NCBI RefSeq assembly: GCF_014191725.1
Contig: NZ_JACHWZ010000003.1
Coordinates: forward strand, 246,151 to 310,150
Length of the DNA: 64,000 bases
Reading direction: 5' to 3'
From: Microbulbifer rhizosphaerae
GTDB taxonomy: Bacteria; Pseudomonadota; Gammaproteobacteria; Pseudomonadales; Cellvibrionaceae
This document shows positions 9,720-18,629 of the stretch, piece by piece (position 1 is the first letter of the stretch; the number at the start of each line of letters is the position of its first letter). The notes under the pieces were generated by a model. The model ran no database searches. It saw only the letters and a program-made list of their open reading frames with translations, and was not told the origin of the DNA. Both the position numbers and the translations under genes were made by a program.

Positions 9720-11000
9720 CTAACTCCCCAACTTTTGAAGTGCCTGCAACACGGGTTCGACTTCTGACATGGAATTGATAAGTCCCGGTGCGATCCGCGC
9801 GTATGAGGGGCTATAAGGCGTGGTACTGGCAACGATATTGCGCTCCATTAATCGATCCACCACCTGCTCGGGTGACATCCCATCGACTTCAAAGCAAATG
9901 GTTCCCGCAGAGAGATTTTCCTCCATGGGGGTATGCAGCTTCACATGAGACATCTCGGCCATCCCTTCCTTGAATTTCCGGTTCAAGGAATGAATGCGAT
10001 TAGTGACATGAGCCCTGCCGATCTCCTGGTGGAACTCAAATGCTTGCGCCAGTGCCCAGAGATGTTCAAAAGGTTTGTATCCGCCTGGCGACATAGTCTC
10101 TCCCCACCCTTCACCATGCGAAAAAGTGGGAATGGTCGGTGACACGGCCGCCTGGGATTGGGGAGCCCCCCAGACAATCCCCGTCCCACGGGGACCAAAC
10201 ATCCACTTGTGCGTACCGGCGATAAAAAAATCACAGCCCAGAGCACTGATATCGATGTCTTCGACCCCCAGACCATGGACTCCGTCGACAAAGAGCAGTG
10301 CCCGGTCATCGTCATTGCGGTTTCTATTAATCTCTGCAAGAGCATCGGCCACACCCCGAATGGGAAACTTTAACCCGGTACTCGAGTGGACCCAGGTGAG
10401 TGCAATAACCCGCGTATTGGGGCGAACCTCCGAAATCAGTCTCTTCACAATTCTGCTTTCGGAGACAGGCTCGATTCCCTCGTAGAGAGGGATCTCCCGT
10501 ACAGAAGCGCCCGAGCGGGCTGCCTTATAACGCAAGGACTCATGAGTAGAGTAATAGTCGTGATCCGTGGTGAGCATTTCCTGGTCTCCGCGGATCTTCA
10601 CGCCATTGTATACAAGAGCCAACCCCATGGTAGTGCTGTCGGTCAGTGCAATATCGTCGCTTTCCACTCCCATGTACTTGGCCGCAGCCCGCCGCACTTC
10701 CCGTTGAAGCTCCACATTATTATCCAGCACATACACCGCCGGATTTTCATTGAGCGCTTTCCTATGCTCCTCGATGGTCTTGCGGACAGGATCGGGATTA
10801 GAGGCAATCAGCAGACCAGCAAGGTGGATGTAATCAGGAGACAGCGCAAAGCGCGCACGTATACTTTCCCATTCATCGGAACCTTTTCCCGCACCCTGGC
10901 CATTAGCCGTCGATTTTCCGCAAGCAACAACTCCTTGAAGGGTGCCGGCGGTTGCCCCCAGCCCTAACGAAAGCAAAAAATCCCTGCGGCTTAATGTCAT
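9720..11000 (-). CDS. Tat-exported class V aminotransferase-like lipoprotein
   Basis: A PLP-fold protein of 426 residues of the class V aminotransferase / cysteine desulfurase / isopenicillin N epimerase group. The start is the ATG at 11000 because GGAGGTGATTAG sits just upstream. The N-terminus MTLSRRDFLL is a twin-arginine signal and is followed by VVAC (Cys27), a plausible lipobox, so the protein is predicted to be exported folded and perhaps lipid-anchored. The PLP lysine is K265 in AGTHKWMFGP, with D239 (FVDGVH) positioned to contact the pyridine nitrogen. Substrate is unknown; an epimerase, desulfurase or lyase activity is possible. It is flanked by two copies of the PEP synthase leader, suggesting it was inserted into this block. 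The fold is certain, the export likely. Confidence 0.85.
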   Translation of the reverse strand: MTLSRRDFLLSLGLGATAGTLQGVVACGKSTANGQGAGKGSDEWESIRARFALSPDYIHLAGLLIASNPDPVRKTIEEHRKALNENPAVYVLDNNVELQREVRRAAAKYMGVESDDIALTDSTTMGLALVYNGVKIRGDQEMLTTDHDYYSTHESLRYKAARSGASVREIPLYEGIEPVSESRIVKRLISEVRPNTRVIALTWVHSSTGLKFPIRGVADALAEINRNRNDDDRALLFVDGVHGLGVEDIDISALGCDFFIAGTHKWMFGPRGTGIVWGAPQSQAAVSPTIPTFSHGEGWGETMSPGGYKPFEHLWALAQAFEFHQEIGRAHVTNRIHSLNRKFKEGMAEMSHVKLHTPMEENLSAGTICFEVDGMSPEQVVDRLMERNIVASTTPYSPSYARIAPGLINSMSEVEPVLQALQKLGS

Positions 11001-11040
11001 CCTAATCACCTCCGTCGGGAGTAGCACCACGCGGGGCCCG

Positions 11041-11200
11041 CCAGGCTCCGGGAACTATAGACCAGCAGTTGGGGGGCCCCTCGGCTACGATCAAGGATAC
11101 AAAATAAAGACGGGCGCTCAGGTTGAAAGAAAGGACAATCCCAGAGGTGCATTCGCATGCCAGGTGATCGCTATATCCGCTGGTTCGACCAAATAGGTTT
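11041..11200 (+). repeat. PEP synthase leader, partner of the copy at 9460
   Basis: This is the intact member of the pair: leader plus the first 14 or so codons of the PEP synthase gene. It contains an ATCAA half-site (TACGATCAA near 11087-11095) and the ribosome-binding AGAGGTG ahead of the ATG at 11157. Confidence 0.7.
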
Positions 11201-13598
11201 GGACGACGTCCCCCAGGTAGGAGGCAAGACCGCCTCCCTCGGGGAAATGTACAGGGCCCTGGGTTCACAGGGGATTCACGTGCCAAACGGATTTGCAATT
11301 ACCAGCGCCGCCTATCGCGAGATTCTCGATCGCGCCGACCTCTGGAAGCCCCTCCGCCGGCTGATGGATCAGGCGCAGAAAGACAACAGCCAGGCGGAAA
11401 TTGCTGAGGAGGCACGTGCCCTGATATACGATGCCGGCCTGCCCGATGACCTGAACGAAGAGATAAGCCGGGCCTATCTCGACCTCTACGAGCAATACGG
11501 CCCGGGGTTGCGGGTGGCGGTGCGCAGCTCCGCCACTGCGGAGGACCTGCCAAACGCCAGCTTTGCGGGGCAGCACGACAGTTTCCTGAATATCGGCGAC
11601 AACGACGGCCTGCTCGACGCCTGTCGCCACTGCTTCGCTTCCCTGTTTACCGAGCGCGCCATCAGCTATCGCGAGCGCAACGGCTTCGATCACTTCAAAG
11701 TCTTCCTGGCCATCGCGGTAATGAAGATGGTGCGCGCCGACCTGGCTGCCAGCGGGGTCATGTTTACCCTGGATACCGACAGCGGCTTCCGCGACGTTGT
11801 CTTTATCAACGGCGCCTACGGCCTGGGTGAAAATATCGTCCAGGGTACGGTGGACCCGGACGAATTCTATGTACACAAACCCACCTTCGAACTCCGCCAC
11901 CGCTGCGTGCTGCGCCGGGAACTCGGCGGCAAGCAGCAGACCCTGGTGTGCGACGAAGATCTCAACAGCCAGGAAATGCACAATATTGACACGCCGGACG
12001 AACGGCGACGGCACTTTTGCCTCAGCGATGAGGAGGTGCTGACCCTGGCGGACTACGCCATAAAAACCGAAAAGCTCTACAGCGACCGGCGCGGCAAAGA
12101 ATCCCCGATGGATATCGAATGGGCCAAGGACGGCGATGACGGCCAGCTCTACCTGGTGCAGGCGCGCCCGGAAACCGTCGCCTCGCAGAAGCCGCGCAAC
12201 CAATTGAAACGCTATCACCTGGCTGAGAAACCCGACAGAAAATCCCTGCTGGCGCGCGGGCGCGCCGTCGGTGCCAATATCGCCAGCGGCACGTTGCGCA
12301 AAATAGACAACGCCAGGCAGCTGGTGGACTTTCACGAAGGCGAGGTGCTGTTTGCCGAGAGCACCAGCCCGGACTGGGGTCCCGCCATGCGCCGCGCCGC
12401 CGCAGTGATCACCGTACGCGGCGGGCGCACCTGCCACGCCGCCATTGTCGCCCGCGAGTTCGGTATTCCCGCCGTAGTGGGCATTGGCGACGACAGTGGA
12501 AATTTACGCGATGGAGAGACTGTCACCCTGTCCTGCGCCGAAGGGGATATCGGCAAGGTCTATGCCGGAAAAATTCCTTTCGAGGTAACCACCACTGAAC
12601 TGGAAGGCCTGCGCAAGCCGCAGACCAAAATGATGATCAACCTGGGCAGCCCGGACCAGGCGTTCCGCCTCAGCGCCCTGCCCTGCGACGGGGTCGGCCT
12701 GGCGCGCATGGAATTTATCATCACCGAATATATCAAGGCGCACCCGATGGCACTGCGCTTCCCGAAGCGGGTGGAGGATGAGGAGGCGCGGCGGCGGATC
12801 ACCAAACTGACCGCCCTGCACGAGAGCGGTGGTGATTTCTTTATCGAAAAACTTTCGGAAGGCATCGGCACCATCGCCGCGGCCTTCTACCCGCGTCCGG
12901 TGATTGTGCGCACCTCGGACTTCAAGAGCAACGAATACGCGCAACTGATCGGCGGCAGAGCCTTTGAGCCCAAGGAGGACAACCCCATGCTCGGCTTCCG
13001 CGGCGCCGCGCGCTATGCGCACAAAGCCTACGAGGCGGGTTTCGCCCTCGAGTGCGCCGCGATCAAGCGCGCGCGGGAGATGATGGGGCTGACAAACATT
13101 AAGGTGATGATCCCTTTCTGCCGCCGGATTCCGGAGGCCGAGCAGGTGCTCAAGGCCATGGCGAAGCACGGCCTGAGACAGGGCGAGGAGGGCCTGGAAG
13201 TCTATGTGATGTGCGAGATCCCCAACAACGTGGTGCAGATCGACGCCTTCAGCAAATTGTTCGATGGTATCTCCATCGGTTCCAACGACCTGACCCAACT
13301 GGTGCTGGGCGTGGACCGGGATTCGGATATCGTCGCCTTCGATTTTGACGAGCGCGATCCCGGCGTGCTGGAAATGATCCGCTGGGCCATCGAGGGCGCT
13401 CACCGCAACGGCATCCACGCCGGTATCTGCGGCCAGGCGCCCTCGGACTATCCGGAGGTGGCGGAATACCTGGTGCGCCACAACATCGACTCCATCAGCC
13501 TCACCCCCGATGCGCTGCTGAAAACCATCGAAAAAGTGGCGGCGATAGAGGAAAACAGGAACGCTTCTCCCAATACAGGCGACGACACGGCTGGTTGA
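11157..13598 (+). CDS. ppsA: Phosphoenolpyruvate synthase
   Basis: PEP synthase (pyruvate, water dikinase) of 813 residues converts pyruvate and ATP to PEP, AMP and phosphate in the cytoplasm, the first step of gluconeogenesis from three-carbon acids. Domain order is typical: N-terminal ATP-grasp part (VGGKTASLGEM, AVRSSATAEDLPNASFAGQ), the swivelling phosphohistidine domain with the catalytic His427 in GGRTCHAAIVAREFG, and the C-terminal PEP-binding barrel with SIGSNDLTQL and the acid/base Cys758 in GICGQAPSDYP. The start has AGAGGTG nine bases upstream. It sits at the head of a run of same-strand, oxygen-linked genes (ompW, hemN, fnr). Its stop codon overlaps the FNR box that precedes ompW. 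Confidence 0.95.
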   Translation: MPGDRYIRWFDQIGLDDVPQVGGKTASLGEMYRALGSQGIHVPNGFAITSAAYREILDRADLWKPLRRLMDQAQKDNSQAEIAEEARALIYDAGLPDDLNEEISRAYLDLYEQYGPGLRVAVRSSATAEDLPNASFAGQHDSFLNIGDNDGLLDACRHCFASLFTERAISYRERNGFDHFKVFLAIAVMKMVRADLAASGVMFTLDTDSGFRDVVFINGAYGLGENIVQGTVDPDEFYVHKPTFELRHRCVLRRELGGKQQTLVCDEDLNSQEMHNIDTPDERRRHFCLSDEEVLTLADYAIKTEKLYSDRRGKESPMDIEWAKDGDDGQLYLVQARPETVASQKPRNQLKRYHLAEKPDRKSLLARGRAVGANIASGTLRKIDNARQLVDFHEGEVLFAESTSPDWGPAMRRAAAVITVRGGRTCHAAIVAREFGIPAVVGIGDDSGNLRDGETVTLSCAEGDIGKVYAGKIPFEVTTTELEGLRKPQTKMMINLGSPDQAFRLSALPCDGVGLARMEFIITEYIKAHPMALRFPKRVEDEEARRRITKLTALHESGGDFFIEKLSEGIGTIAAAFYPRPVIVRTSDFKSNEYAQLIGGRAFEPKEDNPMLGFRGAARYAHKAYEAGFALECAAIKRAREMMGLTNIKVMIPFCRRIPEAEQVLKAMAKHGLRQGEEGLEVYVMCEIPNNVVQIDAFSKLFDGISIGSNDLTQLVLGVDRDSDIVAFDFDERDPGVLEMIRWAIEGAHRNGIHAGICGQAPSDYPEVAEYLVRHNIDSISLTPDALLKTIEKVAAIEENRNASPNTGDDTAG

Positions 13599-13608
13599 CC
13601 TGGATCAA
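13595..13608 (+). promoter_or_regulatory. FNR/Anr box upstream of ompW
   Basis: TTGACCTGGATCAA matches the FNR consensus TTGAT-N4-ATCAA at nine of ten fixed bases. It begins inside the ppsA stop codon and lies about 110 bases before the ompW start. Confidence 0.7.
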
Positions 13609-13717
13609 GGGGCGCCCGCCCTCGACCGACTAACCTTTGCGCCATCCCCGCCGGCCGGGCGCCACAACCCCGCCGCCGAGAATAGAGCTCGTGAAACGTC
13701 ATCATTTGGAGAAGCTG

Positions 13718-14413
13718 ATGAACACGTTAGTAAAAAGCACTGCATTGGGCGCCGCCATCGCCCTTTCCACTCCGGCATTCGCCTATGAGCAGGGGACAAC
13801 AATCTTGCGTTTGGGTGCCGCCGGGGTCAATCCAGACGTCAGTTCAAGCGCTCTGTCGCTCTCCGGAACCCAGTTGCCCGGAACTGCCGCCGATGTGGAC
13901 AACGGCGCGGCACTCGGCATCACTGCTGCCTACCTGTTCCGGGATCACTGGGGAGTGGAGCTGCTGGCCGCCACCCCTTTCAAGCACGAGCTGAGTGCGA
14001 AGGGTCTGGGAGAGACCTTCGACCTGGGAGAGACCAAGCACCTCCCGCCCACACTAATGTTGCAGTGGTTCCCGCTGGACGCGGCTTCTTCGGTGCAGCC
14101 ATACGTTGGCCTGGGAGTGAATTACACGAAATTCTTCGAGGAGAAAATCAGCGGTGAAGCCGATGCGGTTTTCGCCAGCCTCGGCGCCACCGGCGGCGCG
14201 GATCTCTCACTCGACAGCTCCTACGGAATCGCCGCGGAGGCCGGAGTGGATTTCGGCTTCGGCGCGCAAAAACAGTGGATGCTCAACCTCGCCGTCTGGT
14301 GGATCGATATAGATACCGAGGCGAAGGTGGATGTACCCGGTGTGGGCACCGTGACGGCCGATGTCGAGCTGGACCCGCTGGTCTATATGGCCGGCCTGGG
14401 CTACCGTTTCTGA
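13718..14413 (+). CDS. ompW: OmpW-family outer membrane protein
   Basis: A 231-residue OmpW-type eight-stranded outer membrane barrel. The start is the ATG at 13718 with GGAGAAG upstream; a signal peptide MNTLVKSTALGAAIALSTPAFA is cut before YEQGTT. Family marks are the opening repeat of alternating polar/hydrophobic strands, NGAALGITAAYLFRDHWGVELLAATPF, the TLMLQWFP strand, VQPYVGLGVNYTKFF, and the terminal Tyr-x-Phe (GYRF) needed for outer-membrane assembly. OmpW proteins form narrow hydrophobic channels and are often among the strongest FNR targets; an FNR box lies at 13595-13608. The barrel is certain; the transported compound is not known. Confidence 0.93.
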   Translation: MNTLVKSTALGAAIALSTPAFAYEQGTTILRLGAAGVNPDVSSSALSLSGTQLPGTAADVDNGAALGITAAYLFRDHWGVELLAATPFKHELSAKGLGETFDLGETKHLPPTLMLQWFPLDAASSVQPYVGLGVNYTKFFEEKISGEADAVFASLGATGGADLSLDSSYGIAAEAGVDFGFGAQKQWMLNLAVWWIDIDTEAKVDVPGVGTVTADVELDPLVYMAGLGYRF

Positions 14414-14432
14414 GTTCTGTGGTTTTCCCAAA

Positions 14433-15815
14433 ATGACACAAGACCCCAATCGCCTGCGCGCCGACCTCTCGCCGGAACTGCTGTCCCGCTACAGCGGTTC
14501 CTGTCCGCGCTATACCTCCTACCCCACTGCTGACCGGTTCGCGCCTCTGGAGGGGGCGAAGCCCTGGCTCGCCCTGGAGAATATCCGCAGGCTGTCACTG
14601 TACGTGCATATCCCCTTCTGCCACTCACTGTGTTACTTCTGCGCCTGCAACAAGGTAATCACCAACCAGTACGGGCTGGCCTCGGACTACCTCGATTGCC
14701 TGCTGAAGGAGGCGCGCTGGTACCGCGACCGGGTGGCCAGTGCGCCGGTGGTCCAACTGCATCTCGGTGGCGGTACGCCCACCTTCCTCAACGACAGCGA
14801 CCTGCGGCGCCTGGTGGAGGGGCTGGGGGAGGTGTTCCAGCTCGGCTCCGGCGACGCTGTCGAGTACAGTATCGAGGCCGACCCGCGCACGCTGGAGCCC
14901 GATACCCTGGTCACCCTGCGCGAACTCGGTTTCAACCGCCTGAGTCTCGGCATCCAGGACTTCAATACCGACGTGCAGCTGGCGATCAACCGTATCTGCT
15001 CTCCGCAGCAGGTGGAGCAACTGACCACCGCCGCACGGGAGAACGGCTTCCGCTCCATCTCCTACGACCTGATTTACGGCCTGCCCCGGCAGACGGTCGC
15101 CGGCCTGCAATCCACCCTGGACAAAGTGATGGAGCTGGCGCCGGATCGCATCGCCCTCTACCACTACGCCCATCTGCCGCATCGTTTCAAGGCACAGCGG
15201 CTGATCGACACCGACACCACACCGGGGCCGATGGAGAAGATCGCCATGCAGCTGGCAGCGGTTTCGGCGCTGGAAAACGCCGGCTACGAATTCCTGGGCA
15301 TGGACCACTTCGCCCTGCCCGGGGACGAGTTGGCGCAGGCCGCCCGCGCGGGCCAGCTCAAGCGCAATTTCCAGGGCTATACGGTGATGCCAGCGGACGC
15401 GCTGGTGGGCCTGGGAGCCTCCGCGATCAGCTACAGCGCCGACGGCTACTGGCAGAACCTGCACCGGCTGAAAGAGTACTCCGGGGCCATCCGCGAACAG
15501 GGCTTCGCGGCTTACCGCGGCTGGCAGCTGAGCGAAGACGATCGCCTGCGCCAATATGTGGTGATGGAGCTGATGTGCCGCCTGCAGCTGGACAAAGAGC
15601 AAGTATCCCGGATGGCCGGAGGGCCCTTCGATGAGTTTTTCCGCGGAGATCTCGCGCGCCTGCAGCCCCTGTTCGACGATGGGCTGGTGGAGCAGGACCG
15701 GGACTACCTGCGGATCACCCCCCGCGGCCGATGGTTCACCCGCAATATAGCCTCCGCGTTCGACGCCTATCTGCACGGCAGAAGTACGGAAACGGAATAC
15801 TCGAGGGTTCTCTGA
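14433..15815 (+). CDS. hemN: Oxygen-independent coproporphyrinogen III oxidase
   Basis: HemN is a radical SAM enzyme that oxidatively decarboxylates coproporphyrinogen III to protoporphyrinogen IX during heme synthesis without oxygen. The 460-residue length matches E. coli HemN (457). The cluster motif CxxxCxxC is C63-HSL-C67-YF-C70, followed by C72; GGGTPTFL and the HemN C-terminal domain are present. The chosen ATG (14433) gives the standard N-terminus before the SGSCPRYTSYPTADRF motif and leaves only 19 bases after ompW, so cotranscription with ompW is likely. Its position next to an FNR-type regulator is the common hemN-anr arrangement of gammaproteobacteria. Confidence 0.96.
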   Translation: MTQDPNRLRADLSPELLSRYSGSCPRYTSYPTADRFAPLEGAKPWLALENIRRLSLYVHIPFCHSLCYFCACNKVITNQYGLASDYLDCLLKEARWYRDRVASAPVVQLHLGGGTPTFLNDSDLRRLVEGLGEVFQLGSGDAVEYSIEADPRTLEPDTLVTLRELGFNRLSLGIQDFNTDVQLAINRICSPQQVEQLTTAARENGFRSISYDLIYGLPRQTVAGLQSTLDKVMELAPDRIALYHYAHLPHRFKAQRLIDTDTTPGPMEKIAMQLAAVSALENAGYEFLGMDHFALPGDELAQAARAGQLKRNFQGYTVMPADALVGLGASAISYSADGYWQNLHRLKEYSGAIREQGFAAYRGWQLSEDDRLRQYVVMELMCRLQLDKEQVSRMAGGPFDEFFRGDLARLQPLFDDGLVEQDRDYLRITPRGRWFTRNIASAFDAYLHGRSTETEYSRVL

Positions 15816-15908
15816 ACAATCGATGCAGATCGAGGTAGGGGCCGGCATGCGGGCGCGAATGACCGACAAAAACAAACTCCCAGGACAACAAGCACGAGCA
15901 GCGTTACA

Positions 15909-16691
15909 ATGCAGCGACACTTGAACCCGGTTCCCGATTCTTCGATGAGCGAACGCCCCATATCCGTACGCTGCAGCGACTGCGCAGTCAAACGTCTTTG
16001 CCTACCCGCCGGCCTGTCGGAAAGCGATATCGTCCGGCTGGAGCGGGTGACCAGGGCGAAAAAAATCGTCAAGGCCGGTGATTGCCTGTACCGGGCGGGA
16101 AACCCCTTCACCGCCCTCTACGCCATCCGCTCCGGCAGCTTCAAGTCCACCATTATCGCCGCCGACGGCGACACCCAGGTGACCCACTTTTCCCTGCCTG
16201 GTGAACTGCTCGGCCTGGACGCCTACAGCGGACACACCCATCCCAGCTACGCGGAAGCGCTGGAAGACAGCTGCGTGTGCGTACTGCCCTTTAACCAGTT
16301 GGAAATACTCGCACAGGACGTTCCGACACTACAGCGGCATATCTACGCGATTTTTTCCGAGGAACTGCGCGGCGAGAACGAAATCCTCCTGCTCCTCGGC
16401 AAGCGCTCCGCAGAAACCAGGCTGGCGGCGCTATTGATCAATATCTCCAGCCGGTACGCGCGCCGCGGCTACTCTTCCAGCCGCTTCCTACTGTCCATGC
16501 CGCGCACCGACATCGCCAACTACCTCGGGCTGACCGCGGAAACCGTCAGCCGGCTGTTTTCCCGTTTCCAGAAAGAGGGGCTGATTCAGGTGGAAGGCCG
16601 GGATGTGAAAATCCTCGATATGGTCGGGCTGAGCGAACTGGCGGGAACCCACTGCAGTTACGACGACAGCGAGTTGTCAGCCCGGCAATAG
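15909..16691 (+). CDS. fnr: FNR/Anr-type oxygen-sensing transcription regulator
   Basis: A CRP/FNR-family activator of 260 residues. The N-terminal cysteines C22, C25 and C31 (CSDCAVKRLC) and C124 (CVCVLP) are the four ligands expected for an oxygen-labile 4Fe-4S cluster. A cyclic-nucleotide-like beta roll is followed by the dimerisation helix and an HTH with DIANYLGLTAETVSRLFSRF, in which E-x-x-S-R contacts FNR boxes. An alternative start at Met13 is possible; neither start has a strong ribosome site. It follows hemN by 93 bases. The FNR boxes at 13595, 17208 and 21451 are likely local targets. Confidence 0.95.
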   Translation: MQRHLNPVPDSSMSERPISVRCSDCAVKRLCLPAGLSESDIVRLERVTRAKKIVKAGDCLYRAGNPFTALYAIRSGSFKSTIIAADGDTQVTHFSLPGELLGLDAYSGHTHPSYAEALEDSCVCVLPFNQLEILAQDVPTLQRHIYAIFSEELRGENEILLLLGKRSAETRLAALLINISSRYARRGYSSSRFLLSMPRTDIANYLGLTAETVSRLFSRFQKEGLIQVEGRDVKILDMVGLSELAGTHCSYDDSELSARQ

Positions 16692-16739
16692 GGATTGCCC
16701 CACACTGAAACCGAATTTCTTGAAGTCTTCAAACAGGCT

Positions 16740-17147
16740 CTAAGCGGGACGGGATACCACCACCGGCCAGGACAGCCATTTCAACGCCGCATCCCGGTCT
16801 TCGAAATAACGCGCCTCCCCGGATGCAAACCAGGAGGCAATGCCGGACGTGATCAGCCGCCAGTTGGAACGGCCCAGAATGGCAATTCTGGAGAATTGAT
16901 TTCGGTAGCCCAGTTCCAGCATAAAGTCCTCCCAGGCGGTGTACTGCTCCCACCCCAAAAAATCCGTTGCATCGAGAAGAACATTCACCTGCGGATGCGC
17001 CACCCCGCGCAGTGCGCCGTCAATCAGCGGAGCCAGCATTTCATAATCGGTATGGCTGAGATAACCGGAAGCCTTCAAACAGAGAAAGAAATCCCATTGG
17101 ATTCTCTCGATGCCGATGGAAATGCCGTGGCTGATCGTGGATCTCAT
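16740..17147 (-). CDS. SpoIIAA/STAS-like protein
   Basis: A 135-residue soluble protein of the SpoIIAA-like (STAS) superfamily, recognisable by its alternating beta-alpha pattern and the central VNVLLDATDFLGWEQYTAWED segment with a helix after it. Such proteins are found near stress and membrane-transport genes and are thought to bind lipids or regulatory partners; no catalytic site is evident. The start used (17147) follows a GGAGGAGGG ribosome site directly. An FNR box at 17208-17221 is about 60 bases upstream, so it is probably induced at low oxygen. It is transcribed divergently from trhP. Confidence 0.75.
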   Translation of the reverse strand: MRSTISHGISIGIERIQWDFFLCLKASGYLSHTDYEMLAPLIDGALRGVAHPQVNVLLDATDFLGWEQYTAWEDFMLELGYRNQFSRIAILGRSNWRLITSGIASWFASGEARYFEDRDAALKWLSWPVVVSRPA

Positions 17148-17207
17148 CCCTCCTCCCCCATTCCGTTTGCCGGTGCCGCAATTATTCCAGCGAGCGCAGC
17201 CGGACAC

Positions 17208-17221
17208 TTGATTTGGATCAA
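17208..17221. promoter_or_regulatory. FNR/Anr box between the STAS gene and trhP
   Basis: TTGATTTGGATCAA is a perfect FNR consensus palindrome. It lies 60 bases from the STAS-gene start and 86 bases from the trhP start, so it could serve either or both divergent genes; the spacing fits the STAS gene better. Confidence 0.85.
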
Positions 17222-17307
17222 GCCGCGGGCGGCTTTCAGCTGTCTGTGCCCTGTTCCTTGAGTAAAATCCGCGCCCGTCCAGACCTGTCCACCAACGGTA
17301 TCCATCC

Positions 17308-18624
17308 ATGAACACCGAACTCCTCTCCCCCGCCGGCACACTGAAGAGCATGCGCTACGCTTTTGCCTACGGCGCCGACGCCGTCTACGCCGGCCAGCCC
17401 CGCTACAGCCTGCGGGTGCGCAACAACGAGTTCAACCGGCTGGAAAATCTGGCCGCGGCCATCGATGAGGCCCACAGCCAGGGAAAACGATTTTACCTGG
17501 CCAGCAACATCGCTCCGCACAACGACAAGATTCGCTCCTACCTGCGGGATCTGGAACCGGTGATCACCATGGGCCCCGATGCCCTGATCATGTCCGATCC
17601 GGGCCTGATCATGCTGGTACGGGAACGCTGGCCGGAACAGGAGATACACCTGTCGGTGCAGGCAAATGCAGTGAACTGGGCCAGCGTAAAATTCTGGGGC
17701 CGTCAGGGTATCCGCCGCGCAATCCTTTCCCGTGAGCTGTCCCTCGATGAGATCGAGGAGATTCGTATGCAGTGCCCGGAAGTGGAGCTGGAGGTGTTCG
17801 TACACGGTGCCCTGTGCATCGCCTATTCCGGACGTTGCCTGTTGTCGGGTTATATGACCCACCGCGACTCCAACCAGGGCGCCTGCACCAATTCCTGCCG
17901 CTGGGAATACAACGCCCACGAAGCCCGGGAAAATGCCTGCGGCGACCTGGTCGCAGTGGAACCGAAGGCTTTCGATCCGAGTGCCGGCCGCGTACCGCCG
18001 CTACTGTTGCAGGAGCGCAGCCGGCCGGAGGAATACATGCCCGCCTACGAGGATGAGCACGGCACCTATATCATGAACTCAAAAGACCTGCGCGCGGTGC
18101 AGCATGTGGAACGCCTGGTAAAAATGGGCATCCACTCGCTGAAAATCGAGGGCCGCACCAAAAGTCATTACTATGTAGCGCGCACTGCCCAGATCTACCG
18201 CCGCGCCATCGACGATGCCCTCGCCGGCCGGACCTTCGACATGCGCCTGATGGACGAACTGGAACACCTGGCCAGCCGCGGCTACACCGAGGGTTTCTAC
18301 CGCCGCCATATTCCCAGCGAGTACCAGAACTACGAACAGGGAAATTCGGGCAACACCGGCCGGCAATTCGTGGCCGAGGTCATTGACTGCGACGCCGGTT
18401 GGCTCACGCTTGAGGTGAAAAACCGTTTCGAGGTGGGCGACAAAATGGAGTTGATTACTCCCGAGGGCAATCTGCGCTTCAACCTGGAAGTGCTGGAGGA
18501 CCTGCGGGGGCGGGCCGTAGGCTCAGCGCCCGGATCCGGCCACACCGTCAGGATACCCCTCCCCGCCGGCGTATCGCTGGCCGGGGACAGCGGTTTCGCC
18601 CTGCTGATGCGCTATCTGAAATAA
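17308..18624 (+). CDS. trhP: Peptidase U32 family tRNA 5-hydroxyuridine synthase
   Basis: A U32-family protein of 438 residues most like TrhP (YegQ, about 450 residues), which with prephenate forms 5-hydroxyuridine at wobble position 34 of tRNA. The N-terminus MNTELLSPAGTLKSMRYAFAYGADAVYAG is the classic U32 opening, the HLSVQANAVN motif follows, and the cysteine cluster CIAYSGRCLLSGYM...GACTNSC is the expected iron-sulfur binding pattern. A C-terminal beta domain is present. It faces the P-type ATPase gene convergently with only five bases between stops. It was once called a collagenase-like protease; protease activity is not supported by the current view of the family. Confidence 0.88.
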   Translation: MNTELLSPAGTLKSMRYAFAYGADAVYAGQPRYSLRVRNNEFNRLENLAAAIDEAHSQGKRFYLASNIAPHNDKIRSYLRDLEPVITMGPDALIMSDPGLIMLVRERWPEQEIHLSVQANAVNWASVKFWGRQGIRRAILSRELSLDEIEEIRMQCPEVELEVFVHGALCIAYSGRCLLSGYMTHRDSNQGACTNSCRWEYNAHEARENACGDLVAVEPKAFDPSAGRVPPLLLQERSRPEEYMPAYEDEHGTYIMNSKDLRAVQHVERLVKMGIHSLKIEGRTKSHYYVARTAQIYRRAIDDALAGRTFDMRLMDELEHLASRGYTEGFYRRHIPSEYQNYEQGNSGNTGRQFVAEVIDCDAGWLTLEVKNRFEVGDKMELITPEGNLRFNLEVLEDLRGRAVGSAPGSGHTVRIPLPAGVSLAGDSGFALLMRYLK

Positions 18625-18629
18625 GCGGC

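Noticed and set aside
9363..9832. Minus-strand frames of 116-148 residues upstream of the stress protein
   Set aside because: Overlap the decayed leader duplicate and each other, no family look, no ribosome site.
11265..13481. Minus-strand frames opposite the PEP synthase gene
   Set aside because: Composition shadows of ppsA; no ribosome sites or domains.
15981..16010. Idea that the FNR-type gene might be a CRP (cAMP) protein
   Set aside because: The N-terminal CxxC-x5-C cluster and E-x-x-S-R in the HTH are FNR features; CRP lacks the cysteines.
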